The notes under the pieces are model-generated. The model worked only from the letters and a program-made list of their open reading frames with translations, made no database searches and was not told where the DNA came from. Of a stretch of 64,000 bases of DNA, positions 1 through 8,103 are shown piece after piece (position 1 is the first letter of the stretch; the number at the start of each line of letters is the position of its first letter). Where the stretch lies: assembly GCF_001514495.1 (NCBI RefSeq), contig NZ_BCNM01000017.1, positions 62,001-126,000 on the forward strand, given 5' to 3'. Made by a program: the position numbers and the translations under genes. Origin of the DNA: Paenibacillus pabuli NBRC 13638. GTDB lineage: Bacteria; Bacillota; Bacilli; Paenibacillales; Paenibacillaceae.

Positions 1-2
1 GT

Positions 3-884
3 ACCGAAATTTCATTGCCTGCTGCACGGGAGATCAACCCACACTTCCAGCTGGAAGATATTGCGGAGATTGAAGTTACGCCGCGTGATTTCGGACGTAT
101 CGCCGCACAAACTGCCAAACAGGTAGTTACCCAGCGGATTCGTGAAGCCGAACGCGGCCTGATCTACAACGCTTTCGTAGATAAGGAAGAAGACATCGTT
201 ACGGGAGTGGTGCAGCGTCAGGATTTGCGCAATATCTACATCGATCTGGGCAAAATCGAAGCGGCTTTGCCGCTGACCGAATTGATGCCGAACGAGAAGT
301 TTGTTCATGGTGACCGCATTAAGGCGTACATCACCAAGGTCGAGAATACGACCAAAGGGCCGCAAATCATTCTGTCCCGTACTCATCCGGGCTTGTTGAA
401 ACGTCTCTTTGAACTGGAAGTACCTGAGATTTTTGACGGTGTAGTTGAGATTCGCTCCGTCGCACGTGAAGCGGGTTTCCGCTCCAAGATTGCCGTTCAT
501 TCCCGCAATGAGGAAGTCGATCCGGTTGGATCATGTGTAGGTCCGAAGGGAATGCGCGTGCAGACCATTGTGGGTGAGCTGCGCGGTGAAAAAATTGACA
601 TCGTTCGTTTTTCCGACCAGGTAGACGAATATGTGGCTAATGCACTTAGTCCTTCCAAAGTGTTGGAAGTTCAAGTATTCGAGGAAGAAAAGATGGCTCG
701 GGTTATTGTTCCCGACTATCAGCTGTCCCTCGCCATTGGGATCAAAGGCCAGAATGCCCGGTTGGCAGCCAAATTGACCGGCTGGAAAATCGACATTAAG
801 AGCGAGAGCCAGGCGGAACAGGAATTCGGCAGAGAGAAAGATTCTTCTTCGGAAATGCATCAAGATTCCGTCTCCGTCGACTAA
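3..884 (+). CDS. nusA: Transcription termination/antitermination factor NusA, 5' end cut by window
   Basis: NusA binds RNA polymerase and nascent RNA and modulates pausing, termination and antitermination. The reading frame is open from base 3, so the N-terminal RNAP-binding domain is mostly missing and the start lies outside the window. Visible parts are the S1 domain (about 180-390), the first KH domain with GSCVGPKGMR (about 527-560) and the second KH domain with the AIGIKGQNARLAAKL stretch (about 733-780). The C-terminus is short and acidic/serine-rich, without the extra repeats of proteobacterial NusA, as usual in Firmicutes. It leads the nusA-rnpM-rplGA-infB operon; rnpM begins 25 bases downstream. 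Confidence 0.98.
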   Translation, partial: TEISLPAAREINPHFQLEDIAEIEVTPRDFGRIAAQTAKQVVTQRIREAERGLIYNAFVDKEEDIVTGVVQRQDLRNIYIDLGKIEAALPLTELMPNEKFVHGDRIKAYITKVENTTKGPQIILSRTHPGLLKRLFELEVPEIFDGVVEIRSVAREAGFRSKIAVHSRNEEVDPVGSCVGPKGMRVQTIVGELRGEKIDIVRFSDQVDEYVANALSPSKVLEVQVFEEEKMARVIVPDYQLSLAIGIKGQNARLAAKLTGWKIDIKSESQAEQEFGREKDSSSEMHQDSVSVD

Positions 885-909
885 AGTAAAGCACGGGGGG
901 CGCTAACGT

Positions 910-1218
910 ATGAAAACCAAAAAAGTGCCGTTACGCAAATGTGTGGCGTGTCAGGAAATGATGCCCAAAAAGCAGCTGATCCGTATCGTCAAAACGCCAG
1001 AGGATGAAGTGCTGATTGATTTAACTGGCAAAAAGTCCGGACGTGGTGCTTATTTATGCGGCAAAGAGTCCTGTTTTAAACTTGCACTCAAAAACCGGTC
1101 TCTGGATCGGGCGCTGAAGGGCAAGGTCTCACCGGAAATTTATGAGCAATTGGCTGCTGATTTCATTAAGGTAGAGGATGAATTCAAAGCTGCGCAGGAG
1201 CGTGAAGATGATGAATAA
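910..1218 (+). CDS. rnpM: RNase P modulator RnpM (YlxR, DUF448)
   Basis: A 102-residue YlxR-family protein. The family signature is clear: the N-terminal RKCVACQE motif, a central RIVK segment and a GRGAYLC motif with a second Cys pair (GKESC), which resembles a degenerate zinc site. In Bacillus the family member binds the RNase P RNA and modulates its activity (established for the family). The start is the ATG at 910, preceded by a GGGGGGCG purine stretch at about 894-902. Its end overlaps the start of rplGA by 11 bases, suggesting translational coupling within the nusA operon. Confidence 0.95.
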   Translation: MKTKKVPLRKCVACQEMMPKKQLIRIVKTPEDEVLIDLTGKKSGRGAYLCGKESCFKLALKNRSLDRALKGKVSPEIYEQLAADFIKVEDEFKAAQEREDDE

Positions 1219-1537
1219 TAAAACTCTGTCTTATCTGGGACTTTCTATGCGTGCAGGCAAACTTGTAACAGGTGAAGAAATTGTGCTTAAAGCGATCCGT
1301 TCTTCCGAAGCTAAAATGGTTATTGTTGCGGGCGACGCCTCGGCCAATACACAAAAGAAATTTCGCGACAAATGCGGAACATATAAAGTTCCACTGGTAA
1401 TCGGATTTGACCGGGATAGTCTGGGTTCAAGTATCGGTAAAGAAACGCGGGTTGTTCTTGCAGTAACGGATCGAGGGTTTGCAAAAATGATCTCCAAGCA
1501 AGTCGGGATAATGTCGGAGGTGGAGTATATTGAGTAA
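1208..1537 (+). CDS. rplGA: L7Ae-family ribosomal protein YlxQ
   Basis: This protein of 109 residues belongs to the L7Ae/L30e/S12e/Gadd45 RNA-binding family, which recognises kink-turn RNAs. Typical features are the LGLSMRAGKLVTGEE N-terminus and the VIVAGDAS segment. I chose the ATG at 1208 (a second ATG follows at 1211) because GCAGGAG lies 8-9 bases upstream; the frame is open further upstream, but that part overlaps rnpM and has no SD. The last 8 bases overlap infB. Its place between rnpM and infB matches ylxQ of Bacillus. Confidence 0.93.
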   Translation: MMNNKTLSYLGLSMRAGKLVTGEEIVLKAIRSSEAKMVIVAGDASANTQKKFRDKCGTYKVPLVIGFDRDSLGSSIGKETRVVLAVTDRGFAKMISKQVGIMSEVEYIE

Positions 1538-4112
1538 ACAGGAAAACAAGGATAAATTGCGGGTTTATGAATATGCGAAGTCCCTTAATATGAGTAGTAA
1601 AGAAATTATAACCATTCTTAAAAAGCTGGAAATTCCCGTAAACAATCATATGAGTGTCATGGAGAATGGTTCAGTCGGTAAGGTGGAACAATTTTTTAAA
1701 GATATAAAATCCACTGCAGCATCCAAACAAAGCAGCGAAGCAAAATCCGTTGCTACATCGTCAGTGCGCAGTGACAAAACAGTGGACAGCAACAAACCGG
1801 CCGGCGGAGCGAACACGCCGAAGAGCAGCAACACATCCGGTAGTCCCGTACAAACAAAAATACAACAGGAAAAGCAGGTAGGTATGAACAATAGACCAAA
1901 TTCCAACAATAACAACGGCTCCCAAAGACCTAGCGGCCAAGACAGTCGCAACAGAACAAACTCTTCCCAAGGCTCAAGCCAAGGAGGACAATCCAGTAAT
2001 CGTCCAAGACCAGCTCAAGGTGGACAAAGCAGTACAGCATCCCGTCCGCAAAGTACGGGACAACGTCCAACGAACAGTGGTGGTGGTCAAACAAGAAGTG
2101 CAGGCCCGAACAGCGGTGGAAACACAGGCACTGGCGGCAACCGTACTGGTGGCCAAGGACAGAGCTCAGGACAAGGCCAACGCAGAGGCGGCCCAGGCAA
2201 TTCCGGCAATAACAACAACAGTGGCAACCGTTCGAACAGCGGTGGCGGTGGACGTCGTTATGACGACAACCGTGGCGGCAACTTCCGCGGTAATCGTGGC
2301 GGCAAGAACAATCGCAACAGAAATCAACAACAGTACCAACAACGTGAGAAAATTGATAACACACCTAAGAAAATTATCGTACGTGGTGACATGACGGTTG
2401 GTGAAACAGCGAAGCTGCTTCATAAAGATGCCTCCGAAGTAATCAAAAAACTCATCGCAATGGGTGTTATGGCAACGATTAACCAAGAGCTTGATATCGA
2501 AACTATTCTGCTGCTTGCTGGAGAATTCGGTGTTGAGGTCGAAGTGAAAATTGTTCTTGAAGATGACCGCTTCGAAACACTGGAAGAGAATGATGATCCT
2601 GCAGATTTGCAATCTCGTCCACCGGTAGTTACGATCATGGGTCACGTTGACCACGGTAAAACAACATTGCTTGATGCGATTCGCTCAACGAATGTAACGG
2701 GCGGAGAAGCAGGCGGTATTACTCAGCATATCGGTGCTTATCAAGTTGAAATTAACAATAAAAAGATCACGTTCCTGGATACACCGGGGCACGAAGCGTT
2801 TACCGCTATGCGTGCACGTGGAGCACAGGTTACGGATATTACAATTATTGTTGTAGCGGCAGATGACGGTGTTATGCCACAAACCGTTGAGGCGATTAAC
2901 CATGCCAAAGCTGCTGGGCTGCCAATTATCGTAGCTGTCAACAAAATTGATAAGCCGGGTGCAGATCCGGATAAAGTAAAACAGGAATTGACAAACTATG
3001 AACTCGTTCCCGAAGAGTGGGGCGGAGATACCATCTTTGTTAACGTTTCAGCGAAGCAAAGAATGGGTCTGGAAGGTCTGCTTGAAATGATTCTGCTCGT
3101 TGCAGAAGTGAACGAGTACAAAGCGAACCCGGACAAACGTGCCCGTGGTACAGTTATCGAAGCCGAGCTGGATAAAGGACGTGGCCCAGTTGCCCGTATT
3201 CTCGTACAGCACGGTACACTGAAAGTCGGAGATGCTTTTGTTGCAGGTAACTGCTTCGGTCGCGTACGTGCGATGGTGAACGACAAAGGTCGCCGTTTAA
3301 AAGAAGCTGGACCTTCAACACCTGTAGAAATTACGGGTCTGACTGAGGTTCCAGGGGCGGGAGATCCGTTCATGGTGTTTGAAGATGAGCGCAAAGCGCG
3401 TTCCATCGCAGACAAACGTGCCATCACTCAACGTGAATCCGATCTGGGTACAAACACACGTGTGACACTGGACGATCTGTTCCAACACATCAAAGACGGT
3501 GAAATCAAAGACCTGAACGTAATCATCAAAGGTGACGTACAAGGTTCGGTTGAAGCATTGAAAGGTTCCCTTGCAAAGATCGAAGTTGAAGGTGTACGCG
3601 TGAAAATTATTCATAGCGGCGCTGGTGCAATCACAGAGTCCGACATCATTTTGGCTGCAGCATCCAATGCCATCGTGATTGGCTTCAACGTGCGTCCTGA
3701 TAATCAGGCGAAAGCGACTGCAGATCAAGAGCAAGTAGACATTCGTCTGCATCGGGTTATCTACAGTGTTATCGAAGAAATTGAACAAGCAATGAAAGGT
3801 ATGCTTGATCCGATTTACAAAGAAAAAGTAATCGGTCATGCTGAAGTTCGGAGCACGTTCTCCATTAGTAAAGTGGGTACCATTGCTGGATGTATGGTTA
3901 CTTCGGGTAAAATTACGCGTTCCGCGGAAGCACGCCTGATTCGTGATGGCATTGTCCTTTACGAAGGCAAGCTGGATTCCCTGAAACGGTACAAAGATGA
4001 TGCCAAAGAAGTAGCTCAAGGCTACGAGTGCGGTATCACGCTGGATAAATACAACGATCTCAAAGAGGGCGACGTGATTGAAGCTTTCATTATGGAGACC
4101 GTACAACGATAA
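1530..4112 (+). CDS. infB: Translation initiation factor IF-2
   Basis: IF-2 is the GTPase that positions fMet-tRNA on the 30S subunit and promotes subunit joining. The 860-residue protein has an N-terminal IF2_N helix bundle, a long Gly/Asn/Ser/Arg-rich unstructured region (about residues 85-275), a second IF2_N module, and then the G domain. The P-loop GHVDHGKT is near residue 370, DTPGHE near 416, NKID near 470 and SAK near 506. Domains II-IV fill the rest. The start is TTG at 1530, supported by GGAGGTGGAG upstream and the overlap with rplGA. The low-complexity part is longer than in Bacillus subtilis, as is common in Paenibacillus. Confidence 0.98.
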   Translation: MSKQENKDKLRVYEYAKSLNMSSKEIITILKKLEIPVNNHMSVMENGSVGKVEQFFKDIKSTAASKQSSEAKSVATSSVRSDKTVDSNKPAGGANTPKSSNTSGSPVQTKIQQEKQVGMNNRPNSNNNNGSQRPSGQDSRNRTNSSQGSSQGGQSSNRPRPAQGGQSSTASRPQSTGQRPTNSGGGQTRSAGPNSGGNTGTGGNRTGGQGQSSGQGQRRGGPGNSGNNNNSGNRSNSGGGGRRYDDNRGGNFRGNRGGKNNRNRNQQQYQQREKIDNTPKKIIVRGDMTVGETAKLLHKDASEVIKKLIAMGVMATINQELDIETILLLAGEFGVEVEVKIVLEDDRFETLEENDDPADLQSRPPVVTIMGHVDHGKTTLLDAIRSTNVTGGEAGGITQHIGAYQVEINNKKITFLDTPGHEAFTAMRARGAQVTDITIIVVAADDGVMPQTVEAINHAKAAGLPIIVAVNKIDKPGADPDKVKQELTNYELVPEEWGGDTIFVNVSAKQRMGLEGLLEMILLVAEVNEYKANPDKRARGTVIEAELDKGRGPVARILVQHGTLKVGDAFVAGNCFGRVRAMVNDKGRRLKEAGPSTPVEITGLTEVPGAGDPFMVFEDERKARSIADKRAITQRESDLGTNTRVTLDDLFQHIKDGEIKDLNVIIKGDVQGSVEALKGSLAKIEVEGVRVKIIHSGAGAITESDIILAAASNAIVIGFNVRPDNQAKATADQEQVDIRLHRVIYSVIEEIEQAMKGMLDPIYKEKVIGHAEVRSTFSISKVGTIAGCMVTSGKITRSAEARLIRDGIVLYEGKLDSLKRYKDDAKEVAQGYECGITLDKYNDLKEGDVIEAFIMETVQR

Positions 4113-4137
4113 GCAAGGAAGCATGAGGTGAACAACA

Positions 4138-4497
4138 ATGGCCAAGATTCGTACAGGTAGAGTGGGCGAGCAGATTAAGAAAGAATTAAGTCTGCTCATC
4201 CAGTCTGAACTGAAAGATCCTCGTATCGGCTTTATTACCGTAACGGGAGTCGAAGTGACAGGCGACTTGTCGCAAGCCAAGGTTTATCTGAGTGTCTTCG
4301 GTGAACAGGAACAAAAGGATAATTCGCTTAAAGCGCTGGCAAAAGCAAATGGATTTTTGCGTTCTGAACTGGGCAAGCGTATTAGATTTCGTCATGTACC
4401 CGAGTTGATATTCAAGATTGATGAATCGATCGCATATGGCAGCCGAATTGAGAAGCTGCTTGGCGATATCGGTACCGACAAGAACGAATCCGAGTAA
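4138..4497 (+). CDS. rbfA: 30S ribosome-binding factor RbfA
   Basis: RbfA assists late 30S maturation and cold adaptation by binding the 16S rRNA 5' helix. The 119-residue protein has the family's single KH-like fold: the RTGRVGEQIKKELS N-terminus, the ELKDPRIGFITVTGVEV core and the LGKRIRFRHVPEL motif near the end. The ATG at 4138 is preceded by GAGGTGAAC. It follows infB by 25 bases. Bacillus has ylxP (DUF503) between infB and rbfA; no such gene is present here. Confidence 0.97.
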   Translation: MAKIRTGRVGEQIKKELSLLIQSELKDPRIGFITVTGVEVTGDLSQAKVYLSVFGEQEQKDNSLKALAKANGFLRSELGKRIRFRHVPELIFKIDESIAYGSRIEKLLGDIGTDKNESE

Positions 4498-4516
4498 CAG
4501 AATAAAGGAGACGGCA

Positions 4517-5494
4517 ATGCACACTTATGAACAGGCGCTTCAGGACGGAAAGCAATTTCTGTTGGAGCATGATGATTACCTGGTCGTGTCGCATGTACAG
4601 CCGGACGGTGACGCAGTCAGCTCGACGGTAACGGTGGGCTGGCTGCTGTCATGTCTGGGCAAGACATTCACGATGATTAATGAAGGAGAAATTCCACAGC
4701 GCATGCATTTTTTGTGGGAATCTGGCAAGATCGTGAACATGACCGAACAACCACCGGAACGGAAATATAAAGCGATAATCTGTGTGGATTGTGCAGACTT
4801 TTCCAGAGTAGGCCTGACTCGTCATTATTTCGAAGAAGATGCTTTCATTTTAAATATTGATCATCATCCGACAAATGACGCGTACGGTACAGTAAACATC
4901 ATTAAGCCGGACGCTGCGGCAACAGCTGAAATTCTGTTTGATTTCCTTAATCTTTTCCCGTTGACATGGAACAAAGATGTAGCTACAGCAGTCTATACGG
5001 GATTGCTAACAGATACAGGCGGATTCCGCTATGCCAATACGAGTCCTAATGTGATGACCACCGCTTCCAAATTGCTTGAACATGGTGTGGATGGACCTTA
5101 TCTCGCACAGATTTTGCTTGAACAGGTGACGCTTCCCCAAGTCCGTATATTGAATAAGGCACTCTCAAGTCTGCAAATGACTGATGATGGCAAGATTGCT
5201 TGGGTAGTCATTACACCAGAAGATATGATTGCTTGTGGTGCGGCCAACGAAGATCTTGAAGGGGTAGTCAATTACCCGCGTAACATTCAAGGTGTGGAAG
5301 TGGGCATCTTTTTTAAAGTGATCAACGACAATGCGGTGAAAGTATCTCTTCGGTCAGCTGGCAAGGTTGATGTTGCCGCGCTTGCACAGAACTTTGGTGG
5401 AGGCGGACATGTACTTGCAGCCGGATGTCGCTTGGAGGGCAAGTTGGAAGATATCGTCGAACTAGTGCTGAAGCAGGTGAATGCTCAATGGTAA
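4517..5494 (+). CDS. nrnA: DHH/DHHA1 phosphoesterase, bifunctional nanoRNase/pAp phosphatase
   Basis: NrnA-type DHH proteins degrade 2-5 nt RNAs and dephosphorylate pAp. Motifs in this 325-residue protein are SHVQPDGDA (metal ligands H26, D30, D32), a CVDCAD motif, the DHH triad at about residues 115-117, and the DHHA1 motif GGGGHVLAAG near 294-303. I start at ATG 4517 because AAAGGAG lies just upstream; an open frame extends upstream into rbfA but has no SD. It ends 7 bases inside truB. Its location between rbfA and truB is typical of Paenibacillus and Clostridia, unlike B. subtilis, where nrnA is elsewhere. Confidence 0.93.
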   Translation: MHTYEQALQDGKQFLLEHDDYLVVSHVQPDGDAVSSTVTVGWLLSCLGKTFTMINEGEIPQRMHFLWESGKIVNMTEQPPERKYKAIICVDCADFSRVGLTRHYFEEDAFILNIDHHPTNDAYGTVNIIKPDAAATAEILFDFLNLFPLTWNKDVATAVYTGLLTDTGGFRYANTSPNVMTTASKLLEHGVDGPYLAQILLEQVTLPQVRILNKALSSLQMTDDGKIAWVVITPEDMIACGAANEDLEGVVNYPRNIQGVEVGIFFKVINDNAVKVSLRSAGKVDVAALAQNFGGGGHVLAAGCRLEGKLEDIVELVLKQVNAQW

Positions 5495-6411
5495 AACCAT
5501 TTGAAGGGGTACTTCCGGTGTACAAGCCAGCGGGATTTACTTCTCATGATGTTGTGGCCAAGATGCGTCGTATTCTCAAAATGAAACGTATTGGTCATAC
5601 AGGTACATTGGACCCGCAAGTTACTGGTGTACTTCCGCTCTGCCTTGGACGTGCAACACGTGTGGTGGAGTACATGCAGGAGCTTCCCAAGGAATATCTG
5701 GCAACGCTACGACTGGGTCTGTCTACAGACACGGAGGATATGACAGGTGAGGTTATTGAGCGGTCGGAGACGGCTGTTGAGGTGACACAGGAGCAGGTTC
5801 AGCAGGTGCTGGAACAATTCCTGGGTACTATCTCACAGGTTCCGCCTATGTATTCTGCAGTCAAAGTGGACGGAAAACGTCTCTACGAGCTTGCTCGTGA
5901 AGGCAAAACGGTAGAGCGTAAGAGTCGTGAAGTTACGATCTATGAGCTGGAATTAACAGGCATCGAGAAGCAGGGTGACACTACGGATATATCGTTCCGT
6001 GCTTTGTGTTCCAAAGGGACTTATATTCGAACATTATGTGTAGATATCGGTAGAAAATTGGGATATCCATCCACGATGCTACAACTGGAGAGAACGATAT
6101 CGGCGGGGATCTCCGCTGATCGCTGTCTTCGCTTTGAAGAAGTGGAACAACGTATGATCGATGGAACGCTAGCTGAGGTTTTGATTCCAGTGGATGAAGC
6201 CATCGCTTCGATTCCGGCACATACGGTTGGGGCTGAACAGGCTAAGGGAGCGCTTCAGGGCCAGAAATTATCGGCTCGGTTGCTCGAACCGCCTGCGGAG
6301 CAACCTGGTCTACTGCGCTTATATGCTCAGGACGGAACATTCCTGGGAATATTTGAGCGGGATGACTTGAAAGCAACGGTAAGAGCTGTTAAAGTCTTTT
6401 TGCCGGAATAA
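5488..6411 (+). CDS. truB: tRNA pseudouridine(55) synthase TruB
   Basis: TruB makes pseudouridine 55 in the T-arm of tRNA. The 307-residue protein contains the catalytic motif HTGTLDP with Asp42, the YLATLRLGLSTDTED substrate-binding segment, and a C-terminal PUA-like region (about 245-305). The ATG at 5488 lies within the nrnA end (7-base overlap) and is preceded by GCAGGTGA. The frame is open upstream, but that is out-of-frame nrnA sequence. It is followed by ribF, the same order as truB-ribC in Bacillus. Confidence 0.97.
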   Translation: MVKPFEGVLPVYKPAGFTSHDVVAKMRRILKMKRIGHTGTLDPQVTGVLPLCLGRATRVVEYMQELPKEYLATLRLGLSTDTEDMTGEVIERSETAVEVTQEQVQQVLEQFLGTISQVPPMYSAVKVDGKRLYELAREGKTVERKSREVTIYELELTGIEKQGDTTDISFRALCSKGTYIRTLCVDIGRKLGYPSTMLQLERTISAGISADRCLRFEEVEQRMIDGTLAEVLIPVDEAIASIPAHTVGAEQAKGALQGQKLSARLLEPPAEQPGLLRLYAQDGTFLGIFERDDLKATVRAVKVFLPE

Positions 6412-6474
6412 AGAGGTCCCGGGTTTGAGTGGCGTTGGTGCTCAGCTTGGCCCTATCAAGTGAAATGCAGGTGA

Positions 6475-7419
6475 ATGATTGTGAAAACCGTAATGCTAAC
6501 CTATCCGCAGACGTTGCATTCGGCCGATCTGAGCACACTTCCCCAAGTGCTCGCGATTGGTCAATTTGACGGGCTGCATCTCGGACATGCAAGCGTCATT
6601 TTGTCAGCTGTCCGCATTGCACGCGAAACGGGCATGCAGTCAGCGGTGATGACCTTTCATCCTCATCCGAAGGAAGTTATGCGCAAAGGGGATTACGAGG
6701 GTTATTTGACTCCCTTGAGAGATAAAGAAGACATCCTTGCAGAAATGGGTGTAGACGTACTTTACGTAGTGGAATTCAATAAGGAATTCTCTAAGTTGAC
6801 GCCGCAGCAATTTGTACATGATCTGTTACTACCGCTTCAGACTCGAACGGCAGTAGTCGGTTTTGACTTCCGTTTCGGTCACAAGGGAGCAGGAGATGAA
6901 CAGCTTCTTCGTACATTGGGAGAAGGCGAAATGACAGTTGAGACCGTTCCTGCATTCCTGTTAAATGGCGAGAAAGTGAGCAGTTCTCTCATTCGTGGTC
7001 TGTTGAAGCGCGGGGAGATGGGTGAAGCCAGTCAATGGCTGGGTCGTCCGTACAGCATCAGAGGAACTGTTATACACGGTGAGAAACGTGGACGGACCAT
7101 TGGTTTTCCAACTGCGAACCTTGAACTCACGGATCATTACGTTACACCAGCGAAAGGCGTTTACGCTGTTCGGGTCCAGTATGGAGAGCAGGAACTGCGT
7201 GGGGTCATGAATCTTGGTGTGAAACCTACCTTTCATGAAAACGGGATGAAACCTACGTTTGAGGTGCACTTGCTTGATTTTGATGGACAAATATATGATG
7301 AGGAATTAAAGGTTGAGCTTGTTCACTATATTCGTGCAGAACGAAAATTTGACTCGATTGATGCATTGATCAGCCAGATTCGTGAAGATGCTTTAACTGC
7401 AGCACGCCTGTTATCTTGA
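6475..7419 (+). CDS. ribF: Bifunctional riboflavin kinase/FAD synthetase
   Basis: The enzyme phosphorylates riboflavin to FMN and adenylates FMN to FAD. In this 314-residue protein the N-terminal nucleotidyltransferase domain has GQFDGLHLGH (residues 29-38). The C-terminal flavokinase domain has GRTIGFPTANL near residue 206 and the YVTPAKGVYAV segment. The ATG at 6475 follows GCAGGTGA; a GTG six bases further on is an alternative start. In Bacillus the gene is also called ribC. No FMN riboswitch is visible upstream; it seems to be co-transcribed with truB across a 63-base gap. Confidence 0.96.
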   Translation: MIVKTVMLTYPQTLHSADLSTLPQVLAIGQFDGLHLGHASVILSAVRIARETGMQSAVMTFHPHPKEVMRKGDYEGYLTPLRDKEDILAEMGVDVLYVVEFNKEFSKLTPQQFVHDLLLPLQTRTAVVGFDFRFGHKGAGDEQLLRTLGEGEMTVETVPAFLLNGEKVSSSLIRGLLKRGEMGEASQWLGRPYSIRGTVIHGEKRGRTIGFPTANLELTDHYVTPAKGVYAVRVQYGEQELRGVMNLGVKPTFHENGMKPTFEVHLLDFDGQIYDEELKVELVHYIRAERKFDSIDALISQIREDALTAARLLS

Positions 7420-7444
7420 AGCTCAGACAAAATACAGGTTTACA

Positions 7445-7474
7445 TTTACTTTATCCGGGCAATTATGATATAAT
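7445..7474 (+). promoter_or_regulatory. Sigma-A-type promoter of rpsO
   Basis: TTTACT at 7445-7450 and a perfect TATAAT at 7469-7474, 18 bases apart, lie just after ribF and upstream of rpsO. The -10 box is strong and the -35 box weak. This would separate rpsO transcription from the upstream operon. Confidence 0.65.
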
Positions 7475-7479
7475 GTACT

Positions 7480-7577
7480 ACGTTGTCGATTGAGACAACA
7501 GACAACCTTGGCTTGGTTGCTTGCTCTCACCGGCGGCGACGAGGCTAATGGCGATTATAATGAAGGAGGTGAATAGG
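7480..7577 (+). promoter_or_regulatory. rpsO 5' leader, candidate S15 autoregulatory RNA
   Basis: About 95 bases lie between the promoter and the rpsO start. They include the repeated CTTGG/TTGC stretch at 7506-7525, a GC-rich GGCGGCGACGAGGC patch at 7532-7545 and the SD AAGGAGGTG at 7563-7571. S15 autoregulation through its mRNA leader is established in Firmicutes such as Geobacillus. The role of this leader is inferred from position and base composition, not from a folded structure. Confidence 0.4.
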
Positions 7578-7847
7578 ATGGCATTGACTCAAGAACGTAA
7601 ACAACAACTGATCGACGAGCACAAAACTCATGAGTCCGATACTGGATCACCTGAGGTGCAAGTTGCTATCCTTACGGAAAACATCAGAAGTTTGACAGAC
7701 CACTTGCGTACGCATAAGAAAGACCACCACTCACGTCGTGGACTTTTGAAAATGGTAGGTCAACGTCGTAAGCTTTTGGCTTACGTGAAAAACAAAGATG
7801 TTAAACGTTACAGCGCACTGATCGAAAAACTCGGATTGCGTCGTTAA
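7578..7847 (+). CDS. rpsO: 30S ribosomal protein S15
   Basis: S15 is a primary 16S rRNA-binding protein of the platform. The 89 residues match the family's standard length, with ESDTGSPEVQVA, LRTHKKDHHSRRGLL and the C-terminal YSALIEKLGLRR all recognisable. The ATG at 7578 follows a near-perfect SD (AAGGAGGTG, 7563-7571). It has its own promoter upstream and two candidate terminators downstream, so it can be a single-gene transcript before pnp, as in many bacteria. Confidence 0.98.
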   Translation: MALTQERKQQLIDEHKTHESDTGSPEVQVAILTENIRSLTDHLRTHKKDHHSRRGLLKMVGQRRKLLAYVKNKDVKRYSALIEKLGLRR

Positions 7848-7869
7848 TTATCGTACATGTTTTCTAAAT

Positions 7870-7936
7870 CAACCTGGCTGTTATCCGTCGTTCTTTTGTC
7901 TAAAAGGACAAGCGGAGCTTACAGCCGGGTTGTTTT
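7870..7936 (+). terminator. Hairpin after rpsO, possible terminator
   Basis: CAACCTGGCTGT (7870-7881) pairs with ACAGCCGGGTTG (7921-7932) with one G-U pair. The long loop of about 39 bases is partly self-complementary, and TTTT follows. The short T-run makes it a moderate terminator. Confidence 0.55.
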
Positions 7937-7971
7937 GTAGATGAACATGTTGCCATATATTTGTAGATGAT

Positions 7972-7995
7972 AGCTCCGCAAGGAGCTTTTGTTTT
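7972..7995 (+). terminator. Intrinsic terminator between rpsO and pnp
   Basis: AGCTCC, loop GCAA, GGAGCT and then TTTTGTTTT. The 6-bp stem with a tetraloop-like GCAA is short but typical. Confidence 0.6.
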
Positions 7996-8103
7996 GCGAG
8001 TTAGCATGTTGCAAGATACATAGCTAATGAATGCAGGAGAAGCAGGAAATACTGTGAGAATGCAGAATCCATTGTGTTAGGAACGAATAAAAGGAGGGAT
8101 TTC

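Noticed and set aside
1930..2364. Minus-strand Cys/His-rich open frame inside infB
   Set aside because: It is the antisense of the Gly/Asn/Ser-rich low-complexity region.
3315..4280. Minus-strand open frame of 321 codons opposite infB and rbfA
   Set aside because: Antisense to two certain genes, no SD, composition unlike a real protein.
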